Assembly (NCBI RefSeq): GCF_003202155.1
Contig: NZ_QFLI01000004.1
Location: forward strand, 372,001-436,000
Direction of reading: 5' to 3'
DNA length: 64,000 nucleotides
From: Marinifilum breve
Lineage (GTDB): Bacteria; Bacteroidota; Bacteroidia; Bacteroidales; Marinifilaceae
The notes below the pieces were generated by a model, which was given only the letters and a program-made list of their open reading frames with translations, was not told where the DNA came from and made no database searches. Position numbers and translations under genes: made by a program. Below are positions 1-9,382 of the stretch, piece by piece (the first letter of the stretch is position 1; each line of letters begins with the position of its first letter).

Positions 1-605
1 TCTATAAGTTGATCATTCTTTAACTCAAATAAACCTCCATCTATCAAACTCACCAAAATCCTTTCATCCAATACAAAGAAGAAAAAAATATTACTTGGCG
101 CAGATGTTTTTTGAATTCCATGATAATCGTAAACATACAAGCTTGCAAATGATTGAAAATAAACATTGTCACCTACAACTCTGATCTTCCAAAAATCCTG
201 ATTCTTTATTTCTTCTGATTCGAACAAGTGTACCAAAGAATGGTATTCAAACTGTCCTTCGGCATTGTATTGCCAAAAACCAAATTCTTCGTGAGCTCCA
301 ACAAATACCTTTCCCGAAGAATCTACAGCAACCGACCTTACAATCTGTTTTCCTGGCAATTCGAACAACTGCCACGACTCCCCATCATACTCCAACAGCC
401 CACTTGAATTTGCGAAATAAAGAACCCCATTTTTTGCTTGAGCAGCATCCCAATTTTGGTTAGCTCCTCCATAATCTCCCTTCTGAAAATTTTCCACATG
501 AGGTAATAAAAGATTCTTCCCATCTAATGTTTCTGCCATAGCAGATTTAAACAGGAGAAAAAGAATTGAAAACAACAGAACTCTATGCCAGATATTTTTC
601 TTCAT
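1..605 (-). CDS. Propeller-type sensor/regulator, N-terminal part (cut by window edge)
   Basis: The frame is open from an ATG at 603-605 to the window edge, giving about 201 residues with no stop. It begins with a signal peptide (MKKNIWHRVLLFSILFLLF, then AMAE). The rest is a ligand-binding propeller domain of the two-component-regulator/triple-tyrosine type: GVLYFANSSGLLEYDG, then VRSVAVDSSGKVFVGAHEEF. Known members sense a periplasmic ligand and carry a C-terminal LuxR-type or two-component output that controls the adjacent susCD locus. The output domain lies outside the window, so the exact class (HTCS or LuxR-fused) is undecided. It is divergent from susC, which supports the role as local PUL regulator. 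Confidence 0.7.
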   Translation of the reverse strand, partial: MKKNIWHRVLLFSILFLLFKSAMAETLDGKNLLLPHVENFQKGDYGGANQNWDAAQAKNGVLYFANSSGLLEYDGESWQLFELPGKQIVRSVAVDSSGKVFVGAHEEFGFWQYNAEGQFEYHSLVHLFESEEIKNQDFWKIRVVGDNVYFQSFASLYVYDYHGIQKTSAPSNIFFFFVLDERILVSLIDGGLFELKNDQLI

Positions 606-1039
606 TTCACTATCTCTTTTATACCAAATATTCATTTCATAATAATTAGGAATCTTTAAGCTAATGTATTTGCGAGTTGTTCAGCAAATGAATTTCCTCC
701 TTAAAAATCAGTGCTCAAATGTAATAATTTACCACAACATTACCACAACACGATAAAAAACATACCAAAACAATGCAAACGTATTACCATCCTACATCTC
801 AATATTATTGGGCATCACAAACCATACACCACTATTTCATCTTGAATGATGTAGTAAAGTATTGGATCATTATTTTTTTTGACGATATAGAGCTATGATA
901 TTTGTATTGGAAAAAGTTCAGCTGACTATATCTACAAATGAATTTGAAAAGGACTCTTTAATTTTCCATTGCTTCGAAATCGATGTCATTGCAAAGGGAG
1001 CTTCTAGAAATCCTTCGATATGTAATTTAATTTAGACCT
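606..1039. promoter_or_regulatory. Divergent control region between regulator and susC
   Basis: This 434-bp stretch holds no gene. It contains an 11-bp element in direct tandem, TACCACAACAT at 730-740 and TACCACAACAC at 741-751, which is a candidate operator. A weak Bacteroidota -7-like element GATATTTG lies at 897-904; the consensus is TAnnTTTG, and a TTTG at 878-881 is closer than the usual 19-21 bp. The leader before the susC ATG is therefore about 130 nt if this promoter is used. The assignments are inference. Confidence 0.35.
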
Positions 1040-4012
1040 ATGAAAAAAAATATTCTTATCATTCTACTTGCCCTTTTCAGCACTTTGGGATATGCCCAAA
1101 ATCTGAAAATTACAGGGAAAGTAACTAACCAATCCGACGGATTTGGTATTCCTGGAGTAAGTATTCTTATAAAAGGAACATCAGATGGTACTGTCACAGA
1201 TATTGATGGAAACTATAATATTTCAGCAAGCGCTAATGACATATTAGTTTTTAGTTTTATTGGAATGGAATCTCAAGAAATTACTCTCAACAACCAATCT
1301 GTTGTTAATGTAGTTCTTAAAGAATCAACTACTGGACTTGAAGAAGTTGTTGTGGTTGGTTATGGTATTCAAACAAAAAGCGATATCACAGGTTCTATTG
1401 TTGGTGTAAAAAGCGATGATCTTGAAAACACCTCATCTGCATCACCAATTCAAGCCATTCAGGGTAAACTTGCCGGTGTACAAATCGTATCATCAGGTGC
1501 TCCAGGTGCTGCACCAATGGTTCGAATCAGAGGTGTTGGTACCATGTTAGCAGGAGCAGATCCTTTATATGTTGTAGATGGAGTAATAACGGGCGATGTT
1601 CGCAACATTAATCAAGACGATATTCTTTCTGTAGATGTTTTAAAAGATGCTTCATCTGCTGCAATTTATGGTGTTAGAGGTGCAAATGGTGTAATTATTA
1701 TCACAACAAAATCAGGTAAAAAAGGCAAAATGAAAGTCAACTACAATACAAAAGTTGGGTTTCACCAAATGATCAATGAAGTAGATATGGCCGACAGCCA
1801 ATTGTTTGCAGAATATTCAAACGAAGCTGCAGCCTACGACAATCAAGAAGCTCCATATGATCTTGCAAACTTGCAACACAATACCAATTGGCTTGATGAA
1901 ATTACAAGAACTAGCTTTACTCAGGATCACAATTTATCAGTTAGTGGTGGTGGTGAGAAAAACACCTACTTCTTCAGTCTTGGATACATGAAAGATGAAG
2001 GTATTCTTAAAACCAATGACTATGAAAGACTATCTCTTCGCTTAAACAACACCTATCAAATTAACGATGCAATTAAAGTAGGCAACAATATTAGCATTTC
2101 AAGATTCAAATCAGACAATGCTCCTTACAGCACATTTACAACTGCTTATCGCGCAGCACCAACTGTTCAGGTTAAAGATACAGACGGAAACTACGGTTCT
2201 ACAATAAAAAATAATGTTGGTAACCCGGTTGCCACTTTAGATTACAATAACGATCGTAGCTGGGGAACTCGTATTCAGGGAACTGTATTTGCTGAATTGG
2301 AAGTGATTAAAAACCTGAAATTTAAATCAAGTTTTGGTGTAGATGCTAGCTACAATCAAGGAAAAGTATACAATCCAGTTTACAACGTTAATGCCAATCA
2401 GAAAAATGAAAAATCTTCTCTTTCAATTGGTAAAAACGATTCTGAGTCATGGATTTGGGATAATATCTTAAGCTATGAATTCAAGCTAAACGAAGATCAT
2501 GACTTCAAAGTAATGGCTGGTGTAACTGCTGAAAAAACGAAGACCAATTGGTTAAATGGCTCTCGTCAAGATGTTCCTAACGATGAAGATTACTGGTATC
2601 TTGATGCAGGTTCTGAATCTTCGATGACCAATGGTAATGGTGGGGACAAATTTAGTCGTAATTCCTACATTGGACGATTAAATTATGCTTATGCAAATAA
2701 GTATTTACTGACTGCTACAATCAGAAGAGACGGATCTTCAAAAATATCAAAAGATCAACGATGGGGTACATTCCCATCAATAGGATTGGGTTGGAGAATT
2801 TCTGAGGAAGCATTCATGGACAATTTTTCATGGTTAGACAACTTAAAATTAAGAGCTAGTTGGGGTAAATTGGGAAATGATAACATCTCCTCATCAGCTT
2901 TTATTAGAACAATGGCTCCTAACTTGAATTACGTATTGGGTCCAGATCAAGCGGTAGTTCCAGGTACCATCGTTAGAGATATTAAAGATCCTAACTTAAA
3001 ATGGGAAGTAACTGAAGAGTACGATCTTGGATTAGAGTTCTCTATCCTAAACAACAAACTTACAGGGGAAATCGATTATTACAATAAATTAACTTCTGAT
3101 GCACTAATCAATGCTCCACTTGATGCTATTTTTGGTGATACTGAATTCCTTACCAATAAAGTAGATGTTCGTAATGAAGGTTTTGAGGTAGCTCTAAACT
3201 GGAGAGAAAAAATTAATGATGACTTAAGTTTTTCTGTTGGGGTAAACATGACTCATAACATCAATAAAATTGAAAATGTAAATGGAGGTCTTCCGATTGT
3301 AAGTGGAAGTCTTGAAAATGGTCAGGTAACAACTCGCACAGAAGAAGGTGAAGAAATCGGAAGTTTTTGGGTATACCAAACTGATGGCATCTTCCAAAAT
3401 CAAGCTGAGATTGATGCTTATACAAATTCAAACGGTGAAAAAATCCAAGCTAATGCAAAACCTGGTGATTTCAAATACAAGGATACCAATAACGATGGTG
3501 TATTGAATGATGATGACCGAGTTTACAAAGGATCTTACCAACCAAAATTATACTATGGTATCAATGCAGGTGTAAACTATAAAAACTTCGATTTCAGCAT
3601 CGATTTTTATGGTAATTCAGGAAACAAGGTGTACAATGGTAAAAAAGCACAGCGTTTCGGAAATGAAAACATCGAAGCTTCTCTAGTCGACCGTTGGACT
3701 CCTACAAATCTATCAAACACAACTCCAAGAGCTTCTAATAATGTACCTATTGCATCATCTTACTATGTTGAATCAGGTTCTTATTTTAAAATCAACAATA
3801 TAACTCTAGGATATACATTCCCTAAAGAATGGTTAAGTGCAATTGGATTTGAAAAAGTAAGATGGTATTTGTCTGCAAGCAATCCAAAAATCTGGCAAGA
3901 TTACAGTGGCTATACTCCTGAACTTCCTGGAGGAGCTCTTAACTCAGGTATTGAGTTGAATGCACACCCTGCATCGGCTACATACCTTATGGGATTGAAC
4001 ATTACATTCTAA
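1040..4012 (+). CDS. SusC/RagA-family TonB-linked outer-membrane transporter
   Basis: A 990-aa outer-membrane importer for oligosaccharides, working with the SusD-like lipoprotein encoded directly downstream. Visible layout: signal peptide 1-19 (MKKNILIILLALFSTLGYA), carboxypeptidase-regulatory-like beta-sandwich about 22-98, the SusC hallmark LEEVVVVGYG at 100-109, a plug domain about 115-225 (DPLYVVDG, LKDASSAAIYGVRGANG), then a beta-barrel to the C-terminal NITF. The length is normal for the family. The TonB energy source is not in the window. First gene of a probable four-gene locus. Substrate is inferred from neighbours only. Confidence 0.95.
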   Translation: MKKNILIILLALFSTLGYAQNLKITGKVTNQSDGFGIPGVSILIKGTSDGTVTDIDGNYNISASANDILVFSFIGMESQEITLNNQSVVNVVLKESTTGLEEVVVVGYGIQTKSDITGSIVGVKSDDLENTSSASPIQAIQGKLAGVQIVSSGAPGAAPMVRIRGVGTMLAGADPLYVVDGVITGDVRNINQDDILSVDVLKDASSAAIYGVRGANGVIIITTKSGKKGKMKVNYNTKVGFHQMINEVDMADSQLFAEYSNEAAAYDNQEAPYDLANLQHNTNWLDEITRTSFTQDHNLSVSGGGEKNTYFFSLGYMKDEGILKTNDYERLSLRLNNTYQINDAIKVGNNISISRFKSDNAPYSTFTTAYRAAPTVQVKDTDGNYGSTIKNNVGNPVATLDYNNDRSWGTRIQGTVFAELEVIKNLKFKSSFGVDASYNQGKVYNPVYNVNANQKNEKSSLSIGKNDSESWIWDNILSYEFKLNEDHDFKVMAGVTAEKTKTNWLNGSRQDVPNDEDYWYLDAGSESSMTNGNGGDKFSRNSYIGRLNYAYANKYLLTATIRRDGSSKISKDQRWGTFPSIGLGWRISEEAFMDNFSWLDNLKLRASWGKLGNDNISSSAFIRTMAPNLNYVLGPDQAVVPGTIVRDIKDPNLKWEVTEEYDLGLEFSILNNKLTGEIDYYNKLTSDALINAPLDAIFGDTEFLTNKVDVRNEGFEVALNWREKINDDLSFSVGVNMTHNINKIENVNGGLPIVSGSLENGQVTTRTEEGEEIGSFWVYQTDGIFQNQAEIDAYTNSNGEKIQANAKPGDFKYKDTNNDGVLNDDDRVYKGSYQPKLYYGINAGVNYKNFDFSIDFYGNSGNKVYNGKKAQRFGNENIEASLVDRWTPTNLSNTTPRASNNVPIASSYYVESGSYFKINNITLGYTFPKEWLSAIGFEKVRWYLSASNPKIWQDYSGYTPELPGGALNSGIELNAHPASATYLMGLNITF

Positions 4013-4014
4013 TT

Positions 4015-5511
4015 ATGAAACAAATAAATTTAAGACACATGAACCTTAAAGGAACATATATATTGTCTGCGGTATTACTTGTTGCTTCTGGACTTTTTCA
4101 CACTTCATGTAGTGATGATTTTTTAGAAATTGATCCACAAGTTACCCAGACTCCGGAAGACTACTTCTCATCATCTACTGACGCAGCTACAGAAGTCGTA
4201 AATGCTGTTTATAATAACCTATTGCAATGGGATCAACATTCATTTTCATGGAATGGCGTATCCAGTATAACTTCTGATGATGCCGATAAGGGTAGTGATC
4301 CTGGAGATACAGGAGCTGACAAGCATGAATTAGATAACTTCACTTTTTCTGCTTCAAGCGTTTCATTCAACGAAATTTGGGTGGCAAACTACAGAGGAAT
4401 TTCTTTTGCCAACCAAGCTTTAGATATCATTCCTGGATTGGAGATTGAAGATGTTTTGAAAAAAAGACTTGAAGGTGAAGCTAAATTTTTAAGAGCATAT
4501 TATTATTGGAACCTTGTTAGATGTTTTGGTGGTGTACCAAAAATCGACAAAATTCCTGATCCTGCAAATGCAGAAGACATTACAAATGGAAGAACAAGAG
4601 CTTCTAAAGAAGATATATACAAGTTGATTATTTCCGATTTACAATTTGGAATTGAAAATCTTCAGGAAAGAAGTGCAATGAATTCTTCTGATTTGGGAAG
4701 AGCAACAAAAGGTGCTGCTAAAACTTTCCTAGCTAAAGTATACATGTACCAGAAAAACTGGGATGAAGCATTTAAATTAACAAATGAAGTCATTCAGTCA
4801 GGAGAATATTCTTTAGTAGCTGATTACGCTCAAATATGGAGAGAAAGCGGAGAAAACTCATCAGAATCCATTTTTGAGGTTCAAGCATCAGGCACTACTC
4901 CTAATAAAGGTATTCAAGGATATGTTGCTCATCAAGGAGTAAGAGGTCAATTAGGATGGGGATTTAATACTCCGAGTAAAGATCTTGAAGATACTTATGA
5001 AGCTGCTGATCCGCGTAAAGATGCAACGATCATTTTCCCTGGTGAAACAATGTGGGATGGTGTTGAAATTAACGCATCAACTCCAAATCCAAGATACAAC
5101 GAAAAGGCATACATCAGTAAAACAATGGAAACCTTCAATGGGAACGATTGGGAGTCGAATAAGAACATACGTATTTTCAGATATGCAGAAGTATTATTAA
5201 TTAATGCAGAAGCTGCCAACGAATTGGGACAAACAGCAAATGCACTAACTTCTTTGAATCAGGTGAGAAACAGAGTAGGTTTGACTGATGCTACCAGCGA
5301 TAATCTAAAAGAAAAGATCTGGCATGAAAGAAGAATTGAATTGGCTATGGAGCATGATAGATTCTTCGACCTTGTTCGTCAGGGAAGAGCTGGAGAAGTT
5401 CTTAGAGCACATGGCAAAAGCTTTGTTGACGGAAAACATGAGGTATTCCCTATTCCACAAACACAAATCGAACTTAGTGGTGGTATTCTAACTCAGAATC
5501 CAGGTTATTAA
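4015..5511 (+). CDS. SusD/RagB-family glycan-binding lipoprotein
   Basis: A 498-aa surface lipoprotein forming the lid of the SusC channel. The lipobox cysteine is C32 (TSC followed by SDDF), which gives an exported, lipidated protein. The body is the alpha-helical SusD fold: an N-terminal SusD-like region, then the C-terminal signature around RFFDLVRQGRAGEVL and VFPIPQTQIELSGG near the end. Only 2 nt separate it from the susC stop, so the genes are surely co-transcribed. An alternative ATG at 4039 (residue 9) would also leave a good signal peptide. Confidence 0.95.
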   Translation: MKQINLRHMNLKGTYILSAVLLVASGLFHTSCSDDFLEIDPQVTQTPEDYFSSSTDAATEVVNAVYNNLLQWDQHSFSWNGVSSITSDDADKGSDPGDTGADKHELDNFTFSASSVSFNEIWVANYRGISFANQALDIIPGLEIEDVLKKRLEGEAKFLRAYYYWNLVRCFGGVPKIDKIPDPANAEDITNGRTRASKEDIYKLIISDLQFGIENLQERSAMNSSDLGRATKGAAKTFLAKVYMYQKNWDEAFKLTNEVIQSGEYSLVADYAQIWRESGENSSESIFEVQASGTTPNKGIQGYVAHQGVRGQLGWGFNTPSKDLEDTYEAADPRKDATIIFPGETMWDGVEINASTPNPRYNEKAYISKTMETFNGNDWESNKNIRIFRYAEVLLINAEAANELGQTANALTSLNQVRNRVGLTDATSDNLKEKIWHERRIELAMEHDRFFDLVRQGRAGEVLRAHGKSFVDGKHEVFPIPQTQIELSGGILTQNPGY

Positions 5512-5526
5512 TTTCATTCATTTTTT

Positions 5527-5552
5527 CTTCGGGGCAGATCATTGTCCCGAAG
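5527..5552 (+). promoter_or_regulatory. Hairpin between susD and the GH144-like gene
   Basis: CTTCGGG (5527-5533) pairs perfectly with CCCGAAG (5546-5552) across a 12-nt loop. No U-run follows, so it looks more like an mRNA-stabilising or processing hairpin than a terminator. Such an element could keep susCD transcript above that of the downstream hydrolases. The function is inferred. Confidence 0.45.
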
Positions 5553-5576
5553 GATTTACAAGCAATTTACTCAGGC

Positions 5577-6905
5577 ATGCTATATCGTTTAAAAATATAT
5601 TTACCATTAATTTTATCGCTTCTTATCGGCTGTTCCAGTAGTTCTTCTAATGAATATTTACCAGAACCAGAAGACGATAAAAACACTCAATTATCAGATC
5701 AGGAATTATTGGATTTGGTGAGTGAAAAATCATTCGATTATTTCTGGGGTTTTGCTCATCCTGAATCAGGAATGATAAGGGAAAGAAGCAACGGCTCTAT
5801 TGACACAGTAACAACTGGAGGAACTGGATTTGGTGTAATGGCTATTATAGTTGGTATCGAGCGAAATTACATTACCAGAGAAGAAGGTTTAAATCGAATT
5901 ATGAAGATTACTGATTTTTTGGAAAACAAAGCAACTCGCTATCATGGAGCATGGGCACATTGGTTGAATGGAAGTACTGGAAAAACCATTCCTTTTTCTC
6001 AAAAAGACAACGGAGGTGATTTAGTTGAAACCTCATTTCTAATTCAAGGGCTTCTTACAGCCAGAGAATATTTTAATTCAGAATCAGAAAACGAAAAGAG
6101 TCTTAGAAACACCATTACCCGTTTATGGGAAGAGGTAGAATGGGATTGGTATGCACCAACTGATGATCATCTTTTGTGGCACTGGTCACCAAACTATGAA
6201 TTTGAAATGAACCTACCAATTCGATCATTTAATGAAACAATGATTACCTATATCCTTGCATTGGCATCGCCAACGCATGGTATTGATCCAATTGTTTATA
6301 AAAATGGCTGGATAGGTTCAGAATACATTAAACAATTGGATCCTAAGAAAAGAAATGATCGCGGAGGTCCACTGTTTTTCACTCATTACTCATATCTGGG
6401 GTTGACACCTCACATCAGAGATGAACATATCAGTTTGGCCGGATATCAATCTTATTTCGACAGAAATAAACAGCATACATTACTAAACCGAGAGTGGTGT
6501 ATAAATCAAAAAAGTAAATATTCATACTATGGCGAAAATTGCTGGGGATTAACGGCTAGCGACGATCCGTTTGGATACATGGCCCATGCGCCAGGAAACG
6601 ATAATGGAACAATCAGTCCTACAGCAGCCTTGTCTTCTATTGTTTACACTCCTGAGTTATCAATAAAGGCAATTCGCCATATGTATTACGATCTTTCAAA
6701 CTATAATCTTTTTGGAAAGTATGGTTTTAAAGATGCCTTCAATTTTCATGAAGGTTGGATAGCCAAATCCTATTTGGCCATTGATCAGGGACCTATAGTT
6801 GTAATGATTGAAAATTACCGAAGCGGATTAATTTGGAAAAACTTCATGAAAAACAACGAGATTTCAACCGCACTTGAAAAGGCTGGTTTGGAATTAACTC
6901 AATAA
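5577..6905 (+). CDS. GH144-like glucoamylase-domain lipoprotein (probable endo-beta-glucanase)
   Basis: A 442-aa lipoprotein with lipobox cysteine C19 (SLLIGC, followed by a serine run and an acidic linker), so it is probably anchored in a membrane. The body matches the 'glucoamylase family' (alpha/alpha-barrel) pattern: SFDYFWGFAHPESGMIRERS, TGGTGFGVMAI, NGGDLVETSFLIQG, GENCWGLTASD and NFHEGW. The family includes GH144 endo-beta-1,2-glucanases. The next gene is a GH3 beta-glucosidase, and a similar pairing is known for beta-1,2-glucan (sophoro-oligosaccharide) utilisation in Bacteroides. Substrate is inferred; family placement is firm, linkage specificity is not. Confidence 0.8.
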   Translation: MLYRLKIYLPLILSLLIGCSSSSSNEYLPEPEDDKNTQLSDQELLDLVSEKSFDYFWGFAHPESGMIRERSNGSIDTVTTGGTGFGVMAIIVGIERNYITREEGLNRIMKITDFLENKATRYHGAWAHWLNGSTGKTIPFSQKDNGGDLVETSFLIQGLLTAREYFNSESENEKSLRNTITRLWEEVEWDWYAPTDDHLLWHWSPNYEFEMNLPIRSFNETMITYILALASPTHGIDPIVYKNGWIGSEYIKQLDPKKRNDRGGPLFFTHYSYLGLTPHIRDEHISLAGYQSYFDRNKQHTLLNREWCINQKSKYSYYGENCWGLTASDDPFGYMAHAPGNDNGTISPTAALSSIVYTPELSIKAIRHMYYDLSNYNLFGKYGFKDAFNFHEGWIAKSYLAIDQGPIVVMIENYRSGLIWKNFMKNNEISTALEKAGLELTQ

Positions 6906-7067
6906 AAATTGTCAAATCTATTCCTTAATTGACACTAACATTTAAGGATGTATTTGCTCATTCTCGACAGCCATTGAATCCTTCAAACAGGATACAATTG
7001 CTCTTGCAGATTATTACATATAATTTACTGTTTCAGTTAATCTTGAAACGAAATAACATCAATAAAA

Positions 7068-9335
7068 ATGCGATTTAAATCAATACTTATTATAACGGTA
7101 TTATTAGTAAGTGGACTTAATATAGGTCATGCTAAAAAAAAGAATAAGATTACGCCACCAGATCTTCAAAAAATGGATCAGTTCGTGGATTCTCTTATCA
7201 ATATCATGACACTTGAGGAAAAACTTGGACAGCTTACTCTTTTCTCAAGCAACTGGGATATTACAGGACCAATTACCAACAATAATTACATAGAAGATGT
7301 AAATAAAGGAAAAGTTGGATCTATTTTCAATGCATATAGTGCTGATTTTACTTACCGCTTACAAAAAGAAAACCTTGAAAATACTCGTCTGGGTATTCCA
7401 TTGTTATTTGGTTACGATGTAGTACACGGACACTGGACAACATTTCCAATTCCATTGGCAGAATCATGTTCGTGGGATTTGGAATGGCTTGAAAAAGCTG
7501 CAAGAGTTGCTGCAATAGAAGCTTCTTCTGAAGGTTTGCATTGGACTTTTGCCCCAATGATCGATATTGCTCGTGATCCAAGATGGGGTCGTGTTGCAGA
7601 AGGTGCAGGAGAAGATGTTTATCTGGGCAGCGTAATAGCAAAAGCAAGAATCAAAGGATTTCAGGGAGATGAATTGTATAAAAACAATACCATTTTAGCA
7701 TGTGCAAAACACTATGCTGCATATGGAGTTGCACAGGCTGGTCGTGATTACCACACGGTAGACATTTCGAATCGTGAACTTTGGAGCACCTACCTTCCTC
7801 CATTTAAGGCTGCCATTAATGCTGGTGTTGCTACATTCATGACATCCTTTAACGAATTGGATGGTACTCCTTGTACTGGTAGTAAATACTTGCTGGATGA
7901 CATTTTAAGAAAGAAATGGAAGTTCGACGGATTTGTTGTTACCGATTACACTTCTATTATGGAAATGACCAAGCATGGTAATGTAAAAGATGACAAAGAA
8001 GCTGGTGAAGTAGCTATCAATGCTGGTGTAGATATGGATATGCAAAGTGGTATTTTCAATGATCACTTGCCTCAATCTGTTAAGGAAGGAAAAGTATTGG
8101 AAACCCGAATTAACAAAGCAGTTAAGGATATCCTGAAAATGAAATACAAGTTAGGACTGTTTGATGATCCTTTCCGTTACAGCAATGCAGAAAGAGCTAA
8201 GAAAACACTTATGAAACCTGAGTTTCTTACTGCATCAAGAGAGATGGCTAAAAGAAGTATTGTTCTTCTTAAGAACGATGATCAAATTCTTCCTTTGGAT
8301 AAAAACGTAGACAAACTTGCTGTTATTGGTCCATTAGTACACAACAAAAGAGATTTGGTTGGAACATGGTCTGGTGCAGGAAAGTGGGAAAAATCAGTTC
8401 CTGTAATGGAAGGAATCAAAAATGCAGTTTCACCAAATACTGAAATATTGTATGCTAAAGGATGTGAATTCTTAGGCGATGACAAATCAGGATTTGAAGA
8501 AGCTATTGCTACTGCTAATAAAGCTGATGTTGTTGTTTTGGTTGTAGGAGAACCTCAACATTTAAGTGGAGAGGCTGCCAGTAGAACCAATCTTGAACTT
8601 CCTGGAGTACAACCAGAATTAGTTAAAGAAATCGTTAAAACTGGTAAACCTGTAGTAATGGTAATGATGAATGGTCGTCCATTAACAATTGACTGGGAAG
8701 CTGCTAACGTACCTGCAATTTTGGAAACATGGCACCTTGGTGTTCAGGCAGGACCAGCAATTGCAGATGTTCTTTTTGGTGATTACAATCCATCGGCAAA
8801 ACTGACTGTAACATTCCCAAGAAATGTTGGACAGATTCCAATTTTCTATAACATGAAAAACACAGGACGTCCATACGATGCAAATGACAAGTACCGATCA
8901 AAATACTTAGATAGTCCAAATACTCCATTGTATCCTTTCGGTTACGGTTTATCATACACCAGCTTCGAGTACTCAGAAATTAGTCTTGATAAAACCAGCA
9001 TGAGTGTTAACGAAAACATTAAGGCTAAAATTACAGTTCGCAACACAGGTAATTTCGATGGTGAAGAAATCGTTCAGCTTTATATCCGCGATTTGGTTGG
9101 AAGCGTAACTCGTCCTGTAAAAGAATTGAAAGGGTTCCAAAAAGTATTTATCCCTAAAGGAGAAAGTGTAGAATTAGAATTCACAATTACTCCGGAAGAT
9201 TTGGCTTTTTATAGAAAAGACATGTCTTATGGAGTGGAAAAAGGTGATTTCAAATTATTCATCGGAACGAATTCTGAAGATGTAAAAGAAACACAATTCA
9301 CATTAGAACAAACTGCTCCTATCGAGGAACAATAG
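7068..9335 (+). CDS. bglX: Periplasmic beta-glucosidase, glycoside hydrolase family 3 (BglX-like)
   Basis: A 755-aa exported GH3 enzyme that would release glucose from the ends of imported oligosaccharides. Signal peptide 1-22 (ends NIGHA). The (beta/alpha)8 domain is about 30-370 and includes KHYAAYG and the nucleophile loop GFVVTDYTSI with Asp293. The second domain, about 390-620, has the probable acid/base Glu502 in SGEAASRT. A fibronectin-III-like domain sits at about 655-735. Domain order and length match E. coli BglX. It lies 162 bp after the GH144-like gene with no terminator between, and a strong terminator follows it. Confidence 0.92.
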   Translation: MRFKSILIITVLLVSGLNIGHAKKKNKITPPDLQKMDQFVDSLINIMTLEEKLGQLTLFSSNWDITGPITNNNYIEDVNKGKVGSIFNAYSADFTYRLQKENLENTRLGIPLLFGYDVVHGHWTTFPIPLAESCSWDLEWLEKAARVAAIEASSEGLHWTFAPMIDIARDPRWGRVAEGAGEDVYLGSVIAKARIKGFQGDELYKNNTILACAKHYAAYGVAQAGRDYHTVDISNRELWSTYLPPFKAAINAGVATFMTSFNELDGTPCTGSKYLLDDILRKKWKFDGFVVTDYTSIMEMTKHGNVKDDKEAGEVAINAGVDMDMQSGIFNDHLPQSVKEGKVLETRINKAVKDILKMKYKLGLFDDPFRYSNAERAKKTLMKPEFLTASREMAKRSIVLLKNDDQILPLDKNVDKLAVIGPLVHNKRDLVGTWSGAGKWEKSVPVMEGIKNAVSPNTEILYAKGCEFLGDDKSGFEEAIATANKADVVVLVVGEPQHLSGEAASRTNLELPGVQPELVKEIVKTGKPVVMVMMNGRPLTIDWEAANVPAILETWHLGVQAGPAIADVLFGDYNPSAKLTVTFPRNVGQIPIFYNMKNTGRPYDANDKYRSKYLDSPNTPLYPFGYGLSYTSFEYSEISLDKTSMSVNENIKAKITVRNTGNFDGEEIVQLYIRDLVGSVTRPVKELKGFQKVFIPKGESVELEFTITPEDLAFYRKDMSYGVEKGDFKLFIGTNSEDVKETQFTLEQTAPIEEQ

Positions 9336-9340
9336 ATATC

Positions 9341-9371
9341 AAAAAAGGAGGAATTAATTTCCTCCTTTTTT
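9341..9371. terminator. Bidirectional intrinsic terminator after the PUL
   Basis: A perfect 13-bp stem (AAAAAAGGAGGAA at 9341-9353 with its complement at 9359-9371), 5-nt loop, and T-runs on both strands. It ends the PUL on the plus strand and the convergent metallophosphoesterase gene on the minus strand. Confidence 0.9.
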
Positions 9372-9382
9372 GTATGCTTTTC

